Made by a program: the position numbers and the translations under genes
Shown here: positions 8,590-17,963 of the stretch, one piece after another
Layout of the letters: each line of letters begins with the position of its first letter
Numbering within the stretch: the first letter of the stretch is position 1
From: Neobacillus sp. PS2-9
Lineage (GTDB): Bacteria; Bacillota; Bacilli; Bacillales; Cytobacillaceae
Reading direction: 5' to 3'
DNA: 64,000 nt
Assembly (NCBI RefSeq): GCF_030915525.1
Contig: NZ_CP133269.1
Span: 2,887,001 to 2,951,000 of the forward strand
The notes under the pieces: generated by a model
The model's input: the letters and a program-made list of their open reading frames with translations, nothing else
What the model was told of the DNA's origin: nothing
The model's database searches: none

Positions 8590-9699
8590 TTGTTGATCAG
8601 AAAGATGTTAATCACACTGAGCTTTGCCATTGTGCTAATAGCAACTGGTAACGAATTTTCCATACATACAGTTCATGCCGAATCGATAACTAATTTACAA
8701 AGTCAAACCATTCCATCGCAGTCAACTCCTCCTATAAGCCCAACAACAGTTGAAACAGAAATTCCCAACTTTCAAGGAAACTTAGTCAATGCACAGGAAC
8801 ATATGAAGCGCGTTTATGAGGCAATCCAGGCCAATAATGTAGAGATCCTCAAGAACGAAAACTATAGTAAACTAGCAAAGGCAGAAGTGGAAAAACTTGA
8901 AAATGAAACGAAGGCTTTAAAGGAAAGTATGGAAAAACGGAAGGATATTTTAAGGGACCGTGCTCTTTCCTATCAACATACTGATATGCATGTCTCCTAC
9001 CTTGACGTGCTGCTTGGTTCTACGAGTTTAAGTGATTTTGTGGAACGGGTTGGTGCAGTCGCAGCTATTGCAGAAGCCGACCGAACTCTTTTGGAGCAGC
9101 AGGAAAAGGAACAGCAGGAATTGGATAACAAAAAAATTTCTCTAGAAAAAAAACTTACTGAACTGGCCAATATAAAAAACAACTTAGAGACGTTAAAGGC
9201 TCACCTGGTCAAACAAAAGAACGAATACGTTTTGTTAAATAAACAAGTTAAAGAGGAATCGAGAAAAAAGGAAGCTGCTCAAACCTACATAAATGTTTTT
9301 CCAAGCAAATCAAATGATTACATAAGTACGGTCATTAATGCAGGCAAGAAGTACATTGGGAACTCGAATTATGTTTTTGGCGGCGGTAGAAGTGCAAGTG
9401 ATATTGCTCGGGGTAGATTTGATTGCTCTGGCTTTGTACATTGGGCTTTTGCGCAGGCTGGTGTTAATATTGGCAGTACTACATCCGCAATTAGAAATGA
9501 CGGCAGGCAGATTTCCCCTCAGGAAATGCAGCCAGGTGATCTCGTTTTTTTTGATACGTATAAAAAAGACGGACATGTCGGTATCTATATCGGCGATGGC
9601 AAGTTTATCGGTTCGCAAACCTCAACCGGTGTTGCCATCGCTGATATGACACAAGGATATTGGAAAAATGCCTTTAAAGGACGGGTTGTGCGGATTTAA
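8590..9699 (+). CDS. NlpC/P60 peptidoglycan endopeptidase with N-terminal coiled coil
   Basis: 369 residues: signal peptide ending near residue 30 (VHAES), a long coiled-coil region (about residues 60-230, resembling CwlO/YvcE), then a C-terminal NlpC/P60 domain. The catalytic Cys is in RFDCSGFVHWAF and His in KDGHVGIYIG. The usual third polar residue falls in IGSQTSTGV as Gln rather than His. It should cut D-Glu-DAP bonds in the cell wall. Translation may begin at TTG 8590 or 8593, behind AAAGTGGTGA. The 276 bp upstream are AT-rich with no clear motif. Confidence 0.88.
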   Translation: MLIRKMLITLSFAIVLIATGNEFSIHTVHAESITNLQSQTIPSQSTPPISPTTVETEIPNFQGNLVNAQEHMKRVYEAIQANNVEILKNENYSKLAKAEVEKLENETKALKESMEKRKDILRDRALSYQHTDMHVSYLDVLLGSTSLSDFVERVGAVAAIAEADRTLLEQQEKEQQELDNKKISLEKKLTELANIKNNLETLKAHLVKQKNEYVLLNKQVKEESRKKEAAQTYINVFPSKSNDYISTVINAGKKYIGNSNYVFGGGRSASDIARGRFDCSGFVHWAFAQAGVNIGSTTSAIRNDGRQISPQEMQPGDLVFFDTYKKDGHVGIYIGDGKFIGSQTSTGVAIADMTQGYWKNAFKGRVVRI

Positions 9700-9714
9700 A
9701 TTTCGAGTCTGCGT

Positions 9715-10240
9715 ATTCGGTTTGTTGCGGTTAGCCCTTGTACGAGTGTAATTGTTCCGTCTGGGTGCGTAGACCCTTTCTATGAGACCGTTTGGTCAAA
9801 TTCTCAATCCGTTCGGGCACGTAGAGCCTGTCTATGAAACTGTTTGGTCTTATTCTCAGTCTGTTTGGTGTCATAGACCCTTGCTATGAGACCGTTTGTT
9901 CGATTATTTAATCTGTTTGGTCGCGTAGACCCTTCCTATGAGACCGTTTGTTCGATTACTTAATCTGTTTGGTCGCGTAGATCCTTCCTATGAGACCGTT
10001 TGTTCGATTACTTAATCTGTTTGGTCGCATAGACCCTTCCTATGAGACCGTTTGGTCAATTACTTAATCTGTTTGGTCGCGTAGACCCTTCCTACGAGAC
10101 CGTTTGTTCGATATTTCAATCCTATTGGTCTCATAGACTGTTCCTACGAGACCGTTTGATTGATTTTTCAATTCATTCGGTCGCATAACACACTTTTATG
10201 AGACCGTTTGTTCGATTTCTAAACCTTTTCGGTTGCGTAC
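9715..10240. repeat. 52-bp tandem palindrome array B (about 10 units)
   Basis: It fills the gap between two convergent genes. The anchor TCGCGTAG/TCGCATAG recurs at 9921, 9973, 10025 and 10077, and TATGA at 9781 and 9833, all 52 bp apart. Each unit holds a 27-bp dyad, arms GGTCGCRTAG and CTATGAGACC around a 7-nt loop, plus a repeated spacer (GTTYGATTACTTAATCTGTT). Copies decay toward both ends. Open frames here are repeat artefacts. Confidence 0.93.
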
Positions 10241-10246
10241 ACATTC

Positions 10247-11701
10247 TTACTTTTGAGGAATTTCCTTCAAAGTAAATGATTTCTCTCTTCTTTTGTTCAA
10301 AACAACCAACACGATACAGACTTTTACACATCCCACAAGCAGAAGAATAACCGCAAGACCTATTACTACACTCGTAGCATCTGGAACAAAATTGAATAAG
10401 AAAGACCAGGTAAAGCCTAGCATCTGCGGGAATTGCGCTAAAATAAAGATTGGAAAAATAATATTAACCATTAGTGGGAATATCCATTTTTTAAACATGC
10501 CAAATTTACCGCTACTAACACCGACCTGCCATTTCTTGATATTTTTAATATGAAAATAGAGCATTGCTACAATAATTAACACAACAGCATCCATAATCAT
10601 ATATGTCTGATAATACCTTGTTGGTGAAATATGTGTTGGCTCCTTCCCAACTAGAATATTCACCACCCCTTCACCGATTTTTTCAATCATAGCTGAAATA
10701 ATAAGTGAATTATTTATATTAGCTAACAGGACAATACCGTATTTTTCATTCGGCATAATAATCATCGTTGAATGATAATTTGGCACTTCGCCTGAATGTC
10801 TAATGGATGGTAAACCATCGATTGGTGATTGGAACCAGCCCATTCCGTAAAAACTGTCCTTACCCATTATCGGTGCTTTCACACTTGGTTGATGCATCCT
10901 ATCAATGCTTGATTTTGAGACAACTGTTTGATTCAAGTAGCTACCGTTATTCATTTGGGCAATCAAAAAATGTGTCATATCCTCTGCACTGGAAATTAGA
11001 TATCCAGCTGAGACATATTCCTTGTCAAATGGTAGCTTGTTTCGAATATTAAAACCAAACCAGGTTCGGCAGCCTTCCGCTAAGCCACTCTGTTCAGCCT
11101 GTGTTTGTGATGTAAAGCTATGATCCATTTGAAGCGGAGAAAAGATATTCTTCTTAATAAACTCATCGTAAGGGCGATTCGTCACCGCTTCAATAATCTC
11201 ACCTAGTAGTTTGTAATTTTCATTTGAATACTCAAAAACTTTCCCGATATGTTCTCGGTTCACTGTCAACGTGTTTGCCGCATTCTTGTGGGCACCGGAA
11301 ATACCGCTTGTTTGGTTAAGAAGATTTTCTACAGTAATTGAAGCAGGTACCTCTAACTCAGGTAAATATTTTTGAATTGGTGCATCTAAATCCAGCTTTC
11401 CCTCTTCCACTAGCTTCATCGCCGCCATTGCCGTAAATGATTTCGTAGTTGAACCTAGAATAAAAGGTGTTTGTGGCGTGGTAGTTCCTTCTTCACCATA
11501 TCCCTTAAGATGGACGATTTGATCACCTTTGACCACTCCTAGTGAAAGACCTGGTATATGGGCGGCTTTCATTTCCGTTCGAACATACTGATCTATTTGT
11601 TTCATTTTATCCACTTCCTCATTTACCGCTGCCTGCCCTGTTACAACTGGAAATATTGAAAACCAAATACATAAAACTAAAGTAATCATTTTTCTCATCA
11701 C
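10247..11701 (-). CDS. serine hydrolase, class C beta-lactamase / PBP4*-like, with C-terminal membrane segments
   Basis: 484 residues. A signal peptide (residues 1-25) leads to a beta-lactamase-fold domain with S-T-T-K (nucleophile SxxK near residue 86), Y-S-N in FEYSNENYKLLG (YxN) and H-S-G in RHSGEVPNYHS replacing KTG. The last 120 residues hold three hydrophobic segments, so the protein is probably membrane-anchored with the enzyme outside. This architecture occurs in Bacillus D-aminopeptidase/esterase-like proteins. The stop lies 6 bp from repeat array B. A two-component system sits just upstream. Confidence 0.85.
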   Translation of the reverse strand: MMRKMITLVLCIWFSIFPVVTGQAAVNEEVDKMKQIDQYVRTEMKAAHIPGLSLGVVKGDQIVHLKGYGEEGTTTPQTPFILGSTTKSFTAMAAMKLVEEGKLDLDAPIQKYLPELEVPASITVENLLNQTSGISGAHKNAANTLTVNREHIGKVFEYSNENYKLLGEIIEAVTNRPYDEFIKKNIFSPLQMDHSFTSQTQAEQSGLAEGCRTWFGFNIRNKLPFDKEYVSAGYLISSAEDMTHFLIAQMNNGSYLNQTVVSKSSIDRMHQPSVKAPIMGKDSFYGMGWFQSPIDGLPSIRHSGEVPNYHSTMIIMPNEKYGIVLLANINNSLIISAMIEKIGEGVVNILVGKEPTHISPTRYYQTYMIMDAVVLIIVAMLYFHIKNIKKWQVGVSSGKFGMFKKWIFPLMVNIIFPIFILAQFPQMLGFTWSFLFNFVPDATSVVIGLAVILLLVGCVKVCIVLVVLNKRREKSFTLKEIPQK

Positions 11702-11782
11702 TCATGCTCCTCATTGTTAATTTCTTACTTTAGTGTAATGAGAATCCATGAAAAAAAGGAGGGTGATTTTTTCTCCCCTCCC

Positions 11783-12358
11783 CTACTTCCGACGTTTTAG
11801 TTTTCGCGAAATATTTTTCATATGTGTTCCAATTGTATCTAATGTGGTATGAAAATACTGTGCCATCTGTGGGCGTGTGTACCCTTCTTCCTTTAGCGTA
11901 TATATATTTTTCTCCATCGGCGTGAGTGATTTTAAGCGAATTTCACGAAGTATCGCCCCGGTTGCATCGGGATGCAAGGACACCTCGTTACGATAAGCCT
12001 CCCGGATACATTCCAGGATATCTAGAAAACTAGACTTATTCACATAATTGACAGCCCCGTACTCGATTGCTTTCACAATCGTATCCCGATCCCCTAAGGC
12101 TGTTAACATAATAATTTTAATTTCTTTTCCCAAGCTGAAGATCTCGAGTGTTGCCTCGATCCCATCCAGATTATTTTCCGTCAGATTGATATCCATGAGA
12201 ATGACATCCATTTCAATATCTTTCGCTGTTTCAAGGGCCTCTTCTTTTGATGAAACAACTCTAACCACTTCCAAATCGGATTCCTTTTCAAGGTCATCAA
12301 CAATATCCCTTTGCCATCTTGGGTCATCTTCAACCAGCATGACTTTTATTTTTTTCAA
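11783..12358 (-). CDS. response regulator, receiver plus LuxR-type HTH
   Basis: 191 residues. The receiver domain (1-120) has acidic pocket VEDD, phospho-acceptor Asp in VILMDINL and Lys in NYVNKSS. The C-terminal HTH (LTPMEKNIYTLKEEGYTRPQ then TLDTIGTHMKNISRKL) is of the NarL/LuxR type. It starts at a TTG behind GGAGAGTGAATACAT, inside the 3' end of the kinase gene (29-bp overlap), so the pair is translationally coupled. Confidence 0.88.
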   Translation of the reverse strand: MKKIKVMLVEDDPRWQRDIVDDLEKESDLEVVRVVSSKEEALETAKDIEMDVILMDINLTENNLDGIEATLEIFSLGKEIKIIMLTALGDRDTIVKAIEYGAVNYVNKSSFLDILECIREAYRNEVSLHPDATGAILREIRLKSLTPMEKNIYTLKEEGYTRPQMAQYFHTTLDTIGTHMKNISRKLKRRK

Positions 12359-13715
12359 ATGTATTCACTCTCCGTATTCTTGTGGTGGTTTTCTTAAGCG
12401 GCATTCGAACCTGAATGGTTGTGCCCTTCCTCAATTCTGAGTATGGAATTGAAAGTGTTCCCCCGTGTTTATTGACAACATAATACACATAGTAAAGGCC
12501 CACACCATGATGAGAAACTGTTTTCTTCGTTGTAAATAATGGAGTAATTACATCCTGTATATGATCCGGATGAATTCCTTTTCCATTATCAGATACTTGT
12601 AACACAGCCTCATGCCCTTGACGGTAAAGGGAGATTCGTATTTTTCCATTTGAGTGTTCAATAGCCTCTAAACTATTGGATAAGAGGTTCAAAACGCATT
12701 CTTTTACATGTAATGGGTCAATCTCTAAGTTGATGGAATCATCTGCCTTCACTTCCAGCTCAATTGAATTATCTATTCCTGCTTGAAAGTTGGATACTGC
12801 TTCAAAAACAACCTCATTAAATGAGTGATTACGAAGATTCAAGACCACATTATCGGTTTTTTTCACTGCTAAAATCATTTCATTCATATGGGATAATGAT
12901 TCATCCATCGCCTCGAAATTTTTCACGAGGAGCTCTCTTATCGAATCGTCTTTCGAGGAAACAATCCGTTTGCTGCGTTCATTTAGATAAAAAAGACGGT
13001 TAATTTCATTTTTTAACGTATGCAAAACCATGGAGTCGGCTTTCATTTTTAGTTCAATGGGGTCTTGATGGAAAGTAAATGTCTCATAAATAAATTCTGA
13101 TCCCCTTGCTATGTAGCGTTTAAGTAAAATGGCGGTAAGGCAACAAGTAAATACAAGTAATCCCCAAGTGGTAGTCTGCGATGGAGCATAGTTTGATATT
13201 TTGATAGCTAAAGAGATATCGATGATAAGTGTAAGAATCAAACTGAGCAGCCCGAGAGTGAAGATTTTCGCATCGTTATTACCAGAATGGGCCTTTGAGA
13301 TGGTGATAATAGCAATATAAATTACGGTTGCAATGTTTAGAATGCTGTATGGAAAAAAGCTTGCTTCGAGACGAACTATGGATGAAAGGGATAGCAAGAT
13401 GATCATCCCCCAGCATAACAAATGTAGTTGCCATAATTTCTGATTGATTTTATGAAGTCCTTGACCAAAAATTTGTTCGTAAAAAAGCAAGAAAAAAGTT
13501 CCAGCACCATAGGAGGCATATTTTAATAAGGTTAAATATCCTAAGGCTTTATTTAGTTGCCATACACCTAATAAGTTAATCGACATTGTTGCAAGGAACA
13601 ATCCGAAGTACAAGAGATACGGATGGTTCTTCTTAGGTAATGAATATAGAAATAAAAGGATGAAAAAGACACTCAGGCTAAAGAAGACATATATTAAAGA
13701 AAGTTGGTTATTCAC
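12330..13715 (-). CDS. sensor histidine kinase, multi-TM
   Basis: 461 residues. About seven membrane helices fill residues 1-210, followed by an H-box-like segment MVLHTLKNEINRLFYL and an HATPase_c domain with N box LLSNSLEAIEHSNG, G1 DNGKGIHPDH and G2 HHGVGLYYVYYV. The GTG at 13715 is chosen because a good promoter (13753-13781) overlaps any earlier start; GGAG lies 11 bases before the GTG. Partner of the response regulator downstream. The signal is unknown. Confidence 0.85.
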   Translation of the reverse strand: MNNQLSLIYVFFSLSVFFILLFLYSLPKKNHPYLLYFGLFLATMSINLLGVWQLNKALGYLTLLKYASYGAGTFFLLFYEQIFGQGLHKINQKLWQLHLLCWGMIILLSLSSIVRLEASFFPYSILNIATVIYIAIITISKAHSGNNDAKIFTLGLLSLILTLIIDISLAIKISNYAPSQTTTWGLLVFTCCLTAILLKRYIARGSEFIYETFTFHQDPIELKMKADSMVLHTLKNEINRLFYLNERSKRIVSSKDDSIRELLVKNFEAMDESLSHMNEMILAVKKTDNVVLNLRNHSFNEVVFEAVSNFQAGIDNSIELEVKADDSINLEIDPLHVKECVLNLLSNSLEAIEHSNGKIRISLYRQGHEAVLQVSDNGKGIHPDHIQDVITPLFTTKKTVSHHGVGLYYVYYVVNKHGGTLSIPYSELRKGTTIQVRMPLKKTTTRIRRVNTFEKNKSHAG

Positions 13716-13752
13716 AATTTTTAATTCTCCAAGTTTAATAGTATTTTCCATT

Positions 13753-13781
13753 ATTATAGTGAATTTCCAAGGTTTGGACAA
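13753..13781 (-). promoter_or_regulatory. sigma-A promoter of the kinase/regulator pair
   Basis: On the minus strand: -35 TTGTCC (13776-13781), 17-bp spacer, -10 TATAAT (13753-13758). The predicted start near 13746 leaves a 30-nt leader to the GTG at 13715. Confidence 0.65.
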
Positions 13782-13884
13782 ACCTTCATTCTAAAGATTG
13801 TAGATAAACACCTAAAAATTTTTAAAAAAATTGAGGCTTTTTTATGGAAGTTGCATTTAATGTAAATGAAGGAGATGATGAGGT

Positions 13885-14184
13885 ATGGCAGAGATAAATT
13901 TCCATCAACTTGCCCAAGAACTATTAAAAAGAGAAGTTGAGGTAGTTACGCTTCAAGGGACTTATACTGGAAGATTGCTTGAAGTTGGTAAAGATGTTAT
14001 TGTGTTGGAGACAAGAGGCCGGATGCGTTCCACGTTAGTGGCAATTCGCATTGAAACCATTGTTGCTCTCTTCCGTGTAGAACACATGCAAAGAAGAGGT
14101 CCTTTTGGCTTTAATCAAGAGGAATTTGAGGACGAACGTGATCATGATCATGGCCATGACCAAATGGAAAGCAGTGACCATTAA
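13885..14184 (+). CDS. small Sm-like protein (DUF2642-like) with acidic/His tail
   Basis: 99 residues. The first 65 look like a small beta-barrel of the DUF2642 type (REVEVVTLQGTYTGRLLEVG then DVIVLETRGR), an Sm-like fold seen in Bacillus spore-associated proteins. The tail is rich in Asp, Glu and His (DERDHDHGHDQ) and could bind metal. ATG 13885 follows GAAGGAGATGATGAGGT. Function unknown. Confidence 0.6.
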   Translation: MAEINFHQLAQELLKREVEVVTLQGTYTGRLLEVGKDVIVLETRGRMRSTLVAIRIETIVALFRVEHMQRRGPFGFNQEEFEDERDHDHGHDQMESSDH

Positions 14185-14215
14185 TACCTGTGATTTTTAA
14201 AAATATATTCTCAAG

Positions 14216-14257
14216 CAAGAGCAGTAACTCTTTTTCAACTGCTCTTGTTTTATTTTG
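14216..14257 (+). terminator. Rho-independent terminator
   Basis: Perfect 10-bp stem CAAGAGCAGT (14216-14225) with its complement (14238-14247), followed by TTTTATTTT. It ends the small Sm-like gene. Confidence 0.85.
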
Positions 14258-14262
14258 CTTTA

Positions 14263-15156
14263 TTACAATTGAAAGGTATAACAGGTTACTCCATCGACTT
14301 GTTTAAAACCCTCTTGAATATATAATGCTTTGGCCCTTTCATTTTCGGCGTTCACACACAGGATTGTCCTGTCATATGAAATTTGTTTGGCAAAATGCAA
14401 TAAATATCGGAGGAGGATCCTTCCCAAGCCTTTTCCTTGGTATTCTGGCACAATCGCAATCGGACCAATATTCATAATCGGTGCATCCTCATATTCATCG
14501 ACAGCCCCGCGAATGACTCCTACAGGTCGATCTTTGTGATAAAGGATTAAGGAAGCCCCTTCAATATAATCATTCTTTGCCATCATTTTCGCCACCATAT
14601 CTGGAGTTTGTGGTGTTTCACTCCCCTTTAGATTGGCGAAGCCAGCGTTTCGAACCGTACACCAAGCTTCTTCATCCACTCCTAATCGGTAGGGTCGAAT
14701 TTCATACCCCTCAGGCACGGTGAAGTCCGGAATCACCTCATCACCTCTTACAAGTAAAAAGGTGTATCGTTCCGCCGTAAATTTCAATTGTTCCATAAAC
14801 TTAGCCAATTTTTCATTTGCAAATGGGACGAACAAAAAGACTTCATCCAAGCCGCTTGTCTTCTTTACCATTTCCTGCATTAATAGGTTATAGCTCTCGA
14901 TATTGTCCGCTTCTGAATGAAAAATCCTGAAACGTGCTTTCCTACCACGACGATGATATTCATTTATCATCAGTGAGGCAGCAGCGATTAATTCTCCCTC
15001 CTGATTAGTTAGGATGTAGGTCGGATTTTCTTCATTGGGTTGAAATTTTTCTAGATGGTCGTCATACAAAAACGAATCATCTAAGTCCACTTTGTGTTTC
15101 TTACAATACGCAACAAAATCTGCCACTCTCCCAGGGCCTAAATATTCTACTTTCAT
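14263..15156 (-). CDS. GNAT-family N-acetyltransferase
   Basis: 297 residues with two GNAT-like halves. The C-terminal one carries the acetyl-CoA motif VPEYQGKGLGRILLRYLL and the following NAENERAKALY. The N-terminal half (TYILTNQEGELIAAASLMI) looks like a degenerate GNAT fold. The ATG at 15156 is preferred over the GTG at 15165, since GGGGAG lies 8-9 bases before it. The acceptor substrate is unknown. Confidence 0.82.
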   Translation of the reverse strand: MKVEYLGPGRVADFVAYCKKHKVDLDDSFLYDDHLEKFQPNEENPTYILTNQEGELIAAASLMINEYHRRGRKARFRIFHSEADNIESYNLLMQEMVKKTSGLDEVFLFVPFANEKLAKFMEQLKFTAERYTFLLVRGDEVIPDFTVPEGYEIRPYRLGVDEEAWCTVRNAGFANLKGSETPQTPDMVAKMMAKNDYIEGASLILYHKDRPVGVIRGAVDEYEDAPIMNIGPIAIVPEYQGKGLGRILLRYLLHFAKQISYDRTILCVNAENERAKALYIQEGFKQVDGVTCYTFQL

Positions 15157-15298
15157 CTCTTGCACTCCCCTTCGTGCTGCTATCTTATTATTTTTCTAGT
15201 TTATTTCCTGTTTTCCTGCTATTACTGAATCAGTTTTTTGAACATTACGGACCGCGCATGTTAAAATTAGGGAATCTTAATATTAACAGGGGGATTAT

Positions 15299-15595
15299 AT
15301 GGAAGAGTTTGTTTATGTAATAAGACCGAAGCGGGAACATTTTATTGAGACAATGACTGATGAGGAAAATGCTATTATGGGGAAGCATTTTGATTATTTA
15401 AAGGATCTTTTAGCACAGGAAAAACTAATCCTTGCAGGTCCATGCCTGGATGGCGCCATGGGAATTTGTATTTTACGTTCAGAATCATGGGATGCTGCGC
15501 AGAAGATCATGGAGAATGATCCTGCTGTTGTTGAAGGTGTCATGAATTGTGAATTACATAAATACCGTGTTTCCTTAATGGAAGGGCGGAAATAA
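15299..15595 (+). CDS. YciI-family protein
   Basis: 98 residues matching the YciI ferredoxin-like alpha/beta fold: HFDYLKDLLAQEKLILAGPC, then the conserved GPCLDG and DPAVVEGVMNCELHKY with the Asp-Pro segment and active-site-like residues. Such proteins are often stand-alone enzymes of unknown reaction. ATG 15299 follows AGGGGGATTAT. The transporter gene starts 24 bp downstream, so the two are likely co-transcribed. Confidence 0.83.
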   Translation: MEEFVYVIRPKREHFIETMTDEENAIMGKHFDYLKDLLAQEKLILAGPCLDGAMGICILRSESWDAAQKIMENDPAVVEGVMNCELHKYRVSLMEGRK

Positions 15596-15619
15596 ATTTT
15601 TTAGACAGAAGGGTTTCTA

Positions 15620-16711
15620 TTGAATAAAGACAACAAAATGCTTCGATTTTCCGTAACCTTGGCGGTGGCATTCATCGGTGGCCTCCTTTTTACGGTTCTT
15701 CATACTCCGATACCGTGGCTGCTTGGACCGATGACAGCAGTATTAATTGGAGCTAGATTTGGGAAGATAGCCTTCTTTTGGCCGAGTTATATTCGTGATA
15801 CAGGGTTAATAATCGTTGGTTACTCGATTGGTCTTTCGTTTACGAAGGACGCCCTTTTACAAATTGTAGCTAAATTACCTTCTATGTTACTAATGACGGT
15901 TTTACTTGTTACTTTTTGTGCTGGGATTGCCTTTGTGGTGTCTAAGCTTTCAGGCGTGGATTATCCCACTGTGTTGACTGGGAGTATTCCCGGAGGCCTT
16001 TCACAGATGATTATTTTCGCCGAAGAGGTCAAGGGAATTGATATAACTACTGTTACCTTTCTGCAAGTAGCACGATTGTTAATGATTATTTTCTTTGTTC
16101 CCTTTCTTATCCTGGGGTCATATTTTAAACATTCACCGGCTCATACAGGGGTTGATTTTGTTGAAAAAGGGATGACATTCACTGGACCTATTTTTCCAAC
16201 AGTGATCATGTTTGCTGTACTCTGTATTGTGTGTGCTTTTTTAGCAAAAAGGCTTAAGTTTCCTACCCCATTTTTGTTAGGTCCTATTCTTGGAACAGCT
16301 ATTGCTACGATTTCTGGTTTCCACGGTCCGTCATTATCACCTGCGGTTTTGGATGTATCACAATTTTTGATTGGCGGTTACATTGGACTGTTGTTGAAGC
16401 CTGAAAAATTACAACATAAGGCGAAAATCATTTCACTAGCCCTTGTTAGTGGGATGATTATGATTTTGGGGTCGATTGGTTTAAGCATGCTTCTCGTGTC
16501 GTTTTACCATATTGCGCCTTCCACTAGTTTCTTGAGCTTGGCACCCGGTGGTATGGATCAAATGGGTATACTTGCACATGAGGTACATGCTGATTTATCA
16601 ATGGTAACGGGGTATCAGCTATTTCGGTTGTTTTTTATTTATTTCGCGGTGCCACCGTTGCTTAGATTGTTTTTTAAGATTGGCGATCGTGGAAAAACAA
16701 AATCAGTTTAA
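15620..16711 (+). CDS. AbrB-family membrane transporter
   Basis: 363 residues with about ten membrane helices in two homologous halves, as in the AbrB duplication family (Pfam AbrB, once labelled ammonia monooxygenase; unrelated to the AbrB repressor). The repeat motif is seen as LTGSIPGGLSQMIIFAEEV in half one and FLSLAPGGMDQMGILAHEV in half two. It starts at TTG 15620 behind AGAAGGG. The substrate is unknown. Confidence 0.83.
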   Translation: MNKDNKMLRFSVTLAVAFIGGLLFTVLHTPIPWLLGPMTAVLIGARFGKIAFFWPSYIRDTGLIIVGYSIGLSFTKDALLQIVAKLPSMLLMTVLLVTFCAGIAFVVSKLSGVDYPTVLTGSIPGGLSQMIIFAEEVKGIDITTVTFLQVARLLMIIFFVPFLILGSYFKHSPAHTGVDFVEKGMTFTGPIFPTVIMFAVLCIVCAFLAKRLKFPTPFLLGPILGTAIATISGFHGPSLSPAVLDVSQFLIGGYIGLLLKPEKLQHKAKIISLALVSGMIMILGSIGLSMLLVSFYHIAPSTSFLSLAPGGMDQMGILAHEVHADLSMVTGYQLFRLFFIYFAVPPLLRLFFKIGDRGKTKSV

Positions 16712-16786
16712 CCTTAAATAAGTCTAATGACTCCAGTTCATTATCTTGGGCATAATAATGTTTATCTACATTAAAGGTGGGATATT

Positions 16787-16972
16787 ATGAGGCTTAGAAA
16801 TGGAGATTTTTATACTAATGTTATTACCAATAAGTTATATAGGCTAAATGAAGATGGCGATAGTAACTGGTATTTGAGTTTGCGTGATGAGGAAGGTTAT
16901 CATGAAACAGAAAAGACCTCAGGGCGAGATATGATTAGATTGGTAGAAAGTGGATATAAAAAAATCAAATAA
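16787..16972 (+). CDS. small hypothetical protein
   Basis: 61 residues, no recognised family. ATG 16787 follows AAAGGTGGGATATT, a good ribosome site, and the composition (FYTNVITNKLYRLNEDGDS) looks like a folded beta-rich protein. Probably real but of unknown function. Confidence 0.6.
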   Translation: MRLRNGDFYTNVITNKLYRLNEDGDSNWYLSLRDEEGYHETEKTSGRDMIRLVESGYKKIK

Positions 16973-17113
16973 AAAAAGCTACCCGTTTCTGTCAGGGTAC
17001 CTGAAATCAAATGCTTTTAGTGGAAACCCGGTAAAAATTTTAAAATAAATATAAGATTTTCCAAGGAAAAAGTCCACTTTATGTCGAATATATTAGCTAA
17101 AGGGGATGACCCA

Positions 17114-17323
17114 ATGAATAAAGTGGAGTTATTAAAAAGATTATTAAATGCTAGTCGAGGGAATATGTTTTCATTAGAGATTCCTACTACAAAAGAAGAT
17201 GAAAATAAGATTCAAGAATTGGTTAGAGTTTTAGAAACAGAAGGAAAAATTAAATTAAGAGAATACGTACAGAGAGAATACTCAGTTTATTTACATGGAA
17301 TAATTAAGTATGCATCCGAATAA
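17114..17323 (+). CDS. small hypothetical protein
   Basis: 69 residues: NKVELLKRLLNASRG, then two amphipathic helices and a short beta hairpin, resembling a winged-helix fragment. ATG 17114 follows AAAGGGGATGACCCA; an in-frame ATG at 17081 behind AAGGAA is an alternative. A terminator overlaps the stop codon. Unrecognised. Confidence 0.6.
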   Translation: MNKVELLKRLLNASRGNMFSLEIPTTKEDENKIQELVRVLETEGKIKLREYVQREYSVYLHGIIKYASE

Positions 17324-17342
17324 TCGGATGCTTATTTTTATT
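17312..17342 (+). terminator. Rho-independent terminator
   Basis: 8-bp stem GCATCCGA (17312-17319) with TCGGATGC (17324-17331), then TTATTTTTATT. It overlaps the stop codon of the preceding small gene. Confidence 0.88.
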
Positions 17343-17488
17343 GGGGATAAGCAGCATCCACCAAAAAAGAGTAACAATTTTAGCCAATCTCTACAAAAGC
17401 ACTTTAAAATTATTATTCAAAGATAATTAGGAGAAATTTTGATCTTGTGATACACTTTGTGTACCATTTGATTTACTTGTTTACTTGT

Positions 17489-17520
17489 GCCCTATTCATT
17501 CGTGAGTAGGGCTCCTTGTT
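17489..17520 (+). terminator. hairpin with T-rich tail
   Basis: 10-bp stem (17489-17498 with 17503-17512, GCCCTATTCA type with one G-U) closed by TTCG, followed by TCCTTGTTTT. No gene directly precedes it; the interval 17343-17530 is otherwise empty. Confidence 0.45.
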
Positions 17521-17530
17521 TTAAAAGAAA

Positions 17531-17712
17531 GGCTTTGTTAAACTTGCCTATTGATTTCCGCTCCTGGCACTTCGCTTTCCGTGGGTGTTTCGGCGAGCCT
17601 CCTCGGCGCATGCGCCTGCGGGTCTCCCCTGAACCATACTCCCACAGGAGTCTTCGTGCCTTCCGCTCCAATCAACAGGGCGTAAAAATCAATACTGTTC
17701 TTTAACACAGCC
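17531..17712. repeat. MITE-like element, copy 1
   Basis: 182 bp bounded by inverted ends GGCTTTGTTAAA (left) and, read inward from 17712, GGCTGTGTTAAA. The inside is GC-rich and palindromic (TTCCGCTCC occurs in both halves). It matches 53717-53872 over most of its length and lies downstream of a cold-shock gene in both places. No credible coding capacity. Confidence 0.82.
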
Positions 17713-17714
17713 AA

Positions 17715-17743
17715 GAAAAAAAACAGACTCTATGAAGAGCCTG
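17715..17743 (-). terminator. terminator of cold-shock gene 1
   Basis: On the minus strand an 8-bp stem (17736-17743 with 17724-17731, one G-U), 4-nt loop, then a run of T (17723-17715). Confidence 0.85.
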
Positions 17744-17762
17744 CTTTATTTTGTTACTATTA

Positions 17763-17963
17763 TTAAGCTTTACGCACGTTAGCTGCTTGAGCTCCACGTT
17801 GACCTTGCTCAACGTCGAAAGTAACTGTTTGACCTTCGTCTAAAGATTTGAAACCTTCGCCTTGGATCGCTGAGAAATGAACGAATACGTCTTCTCCGCC
17901 TTCACGCTCGATGAATCCGAAACCTTTTTCTGCGTTAAACCATTTTACTTTACCTTGTTCCAT
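17763..17963 (-). CDS. cold-shock protein, CspA/CspB family (copy 1)
   Basis: 66 residues, one OB-fold cold-shock domain with RNP1 KGFGFIE and RNP2 DVFVHFSAI. It binds single-stranded nucleic acid and acts as an RNA chaperone. The ATG at 17963 follows GGAGGAAACAAA. The product differs from copy 2 (53934-54134) at only three positions (E/D, A/P, A/S). The long structured leader is conserved between the copies. Confidence 0.96.
   Translation of the reverse strand: MEQGKVKWFNAEKGFGFIEREGGEDVFVHFSAIQGEGFKSLDEGQTVTFDVEQGQRGAQAANVRKA

Noticed and set aside
17487..17705. 72-residue + frame
   Set aside because: Lies in the MITE-like element; Arg/Cys/Pro-rich translation of palindromic DNA.
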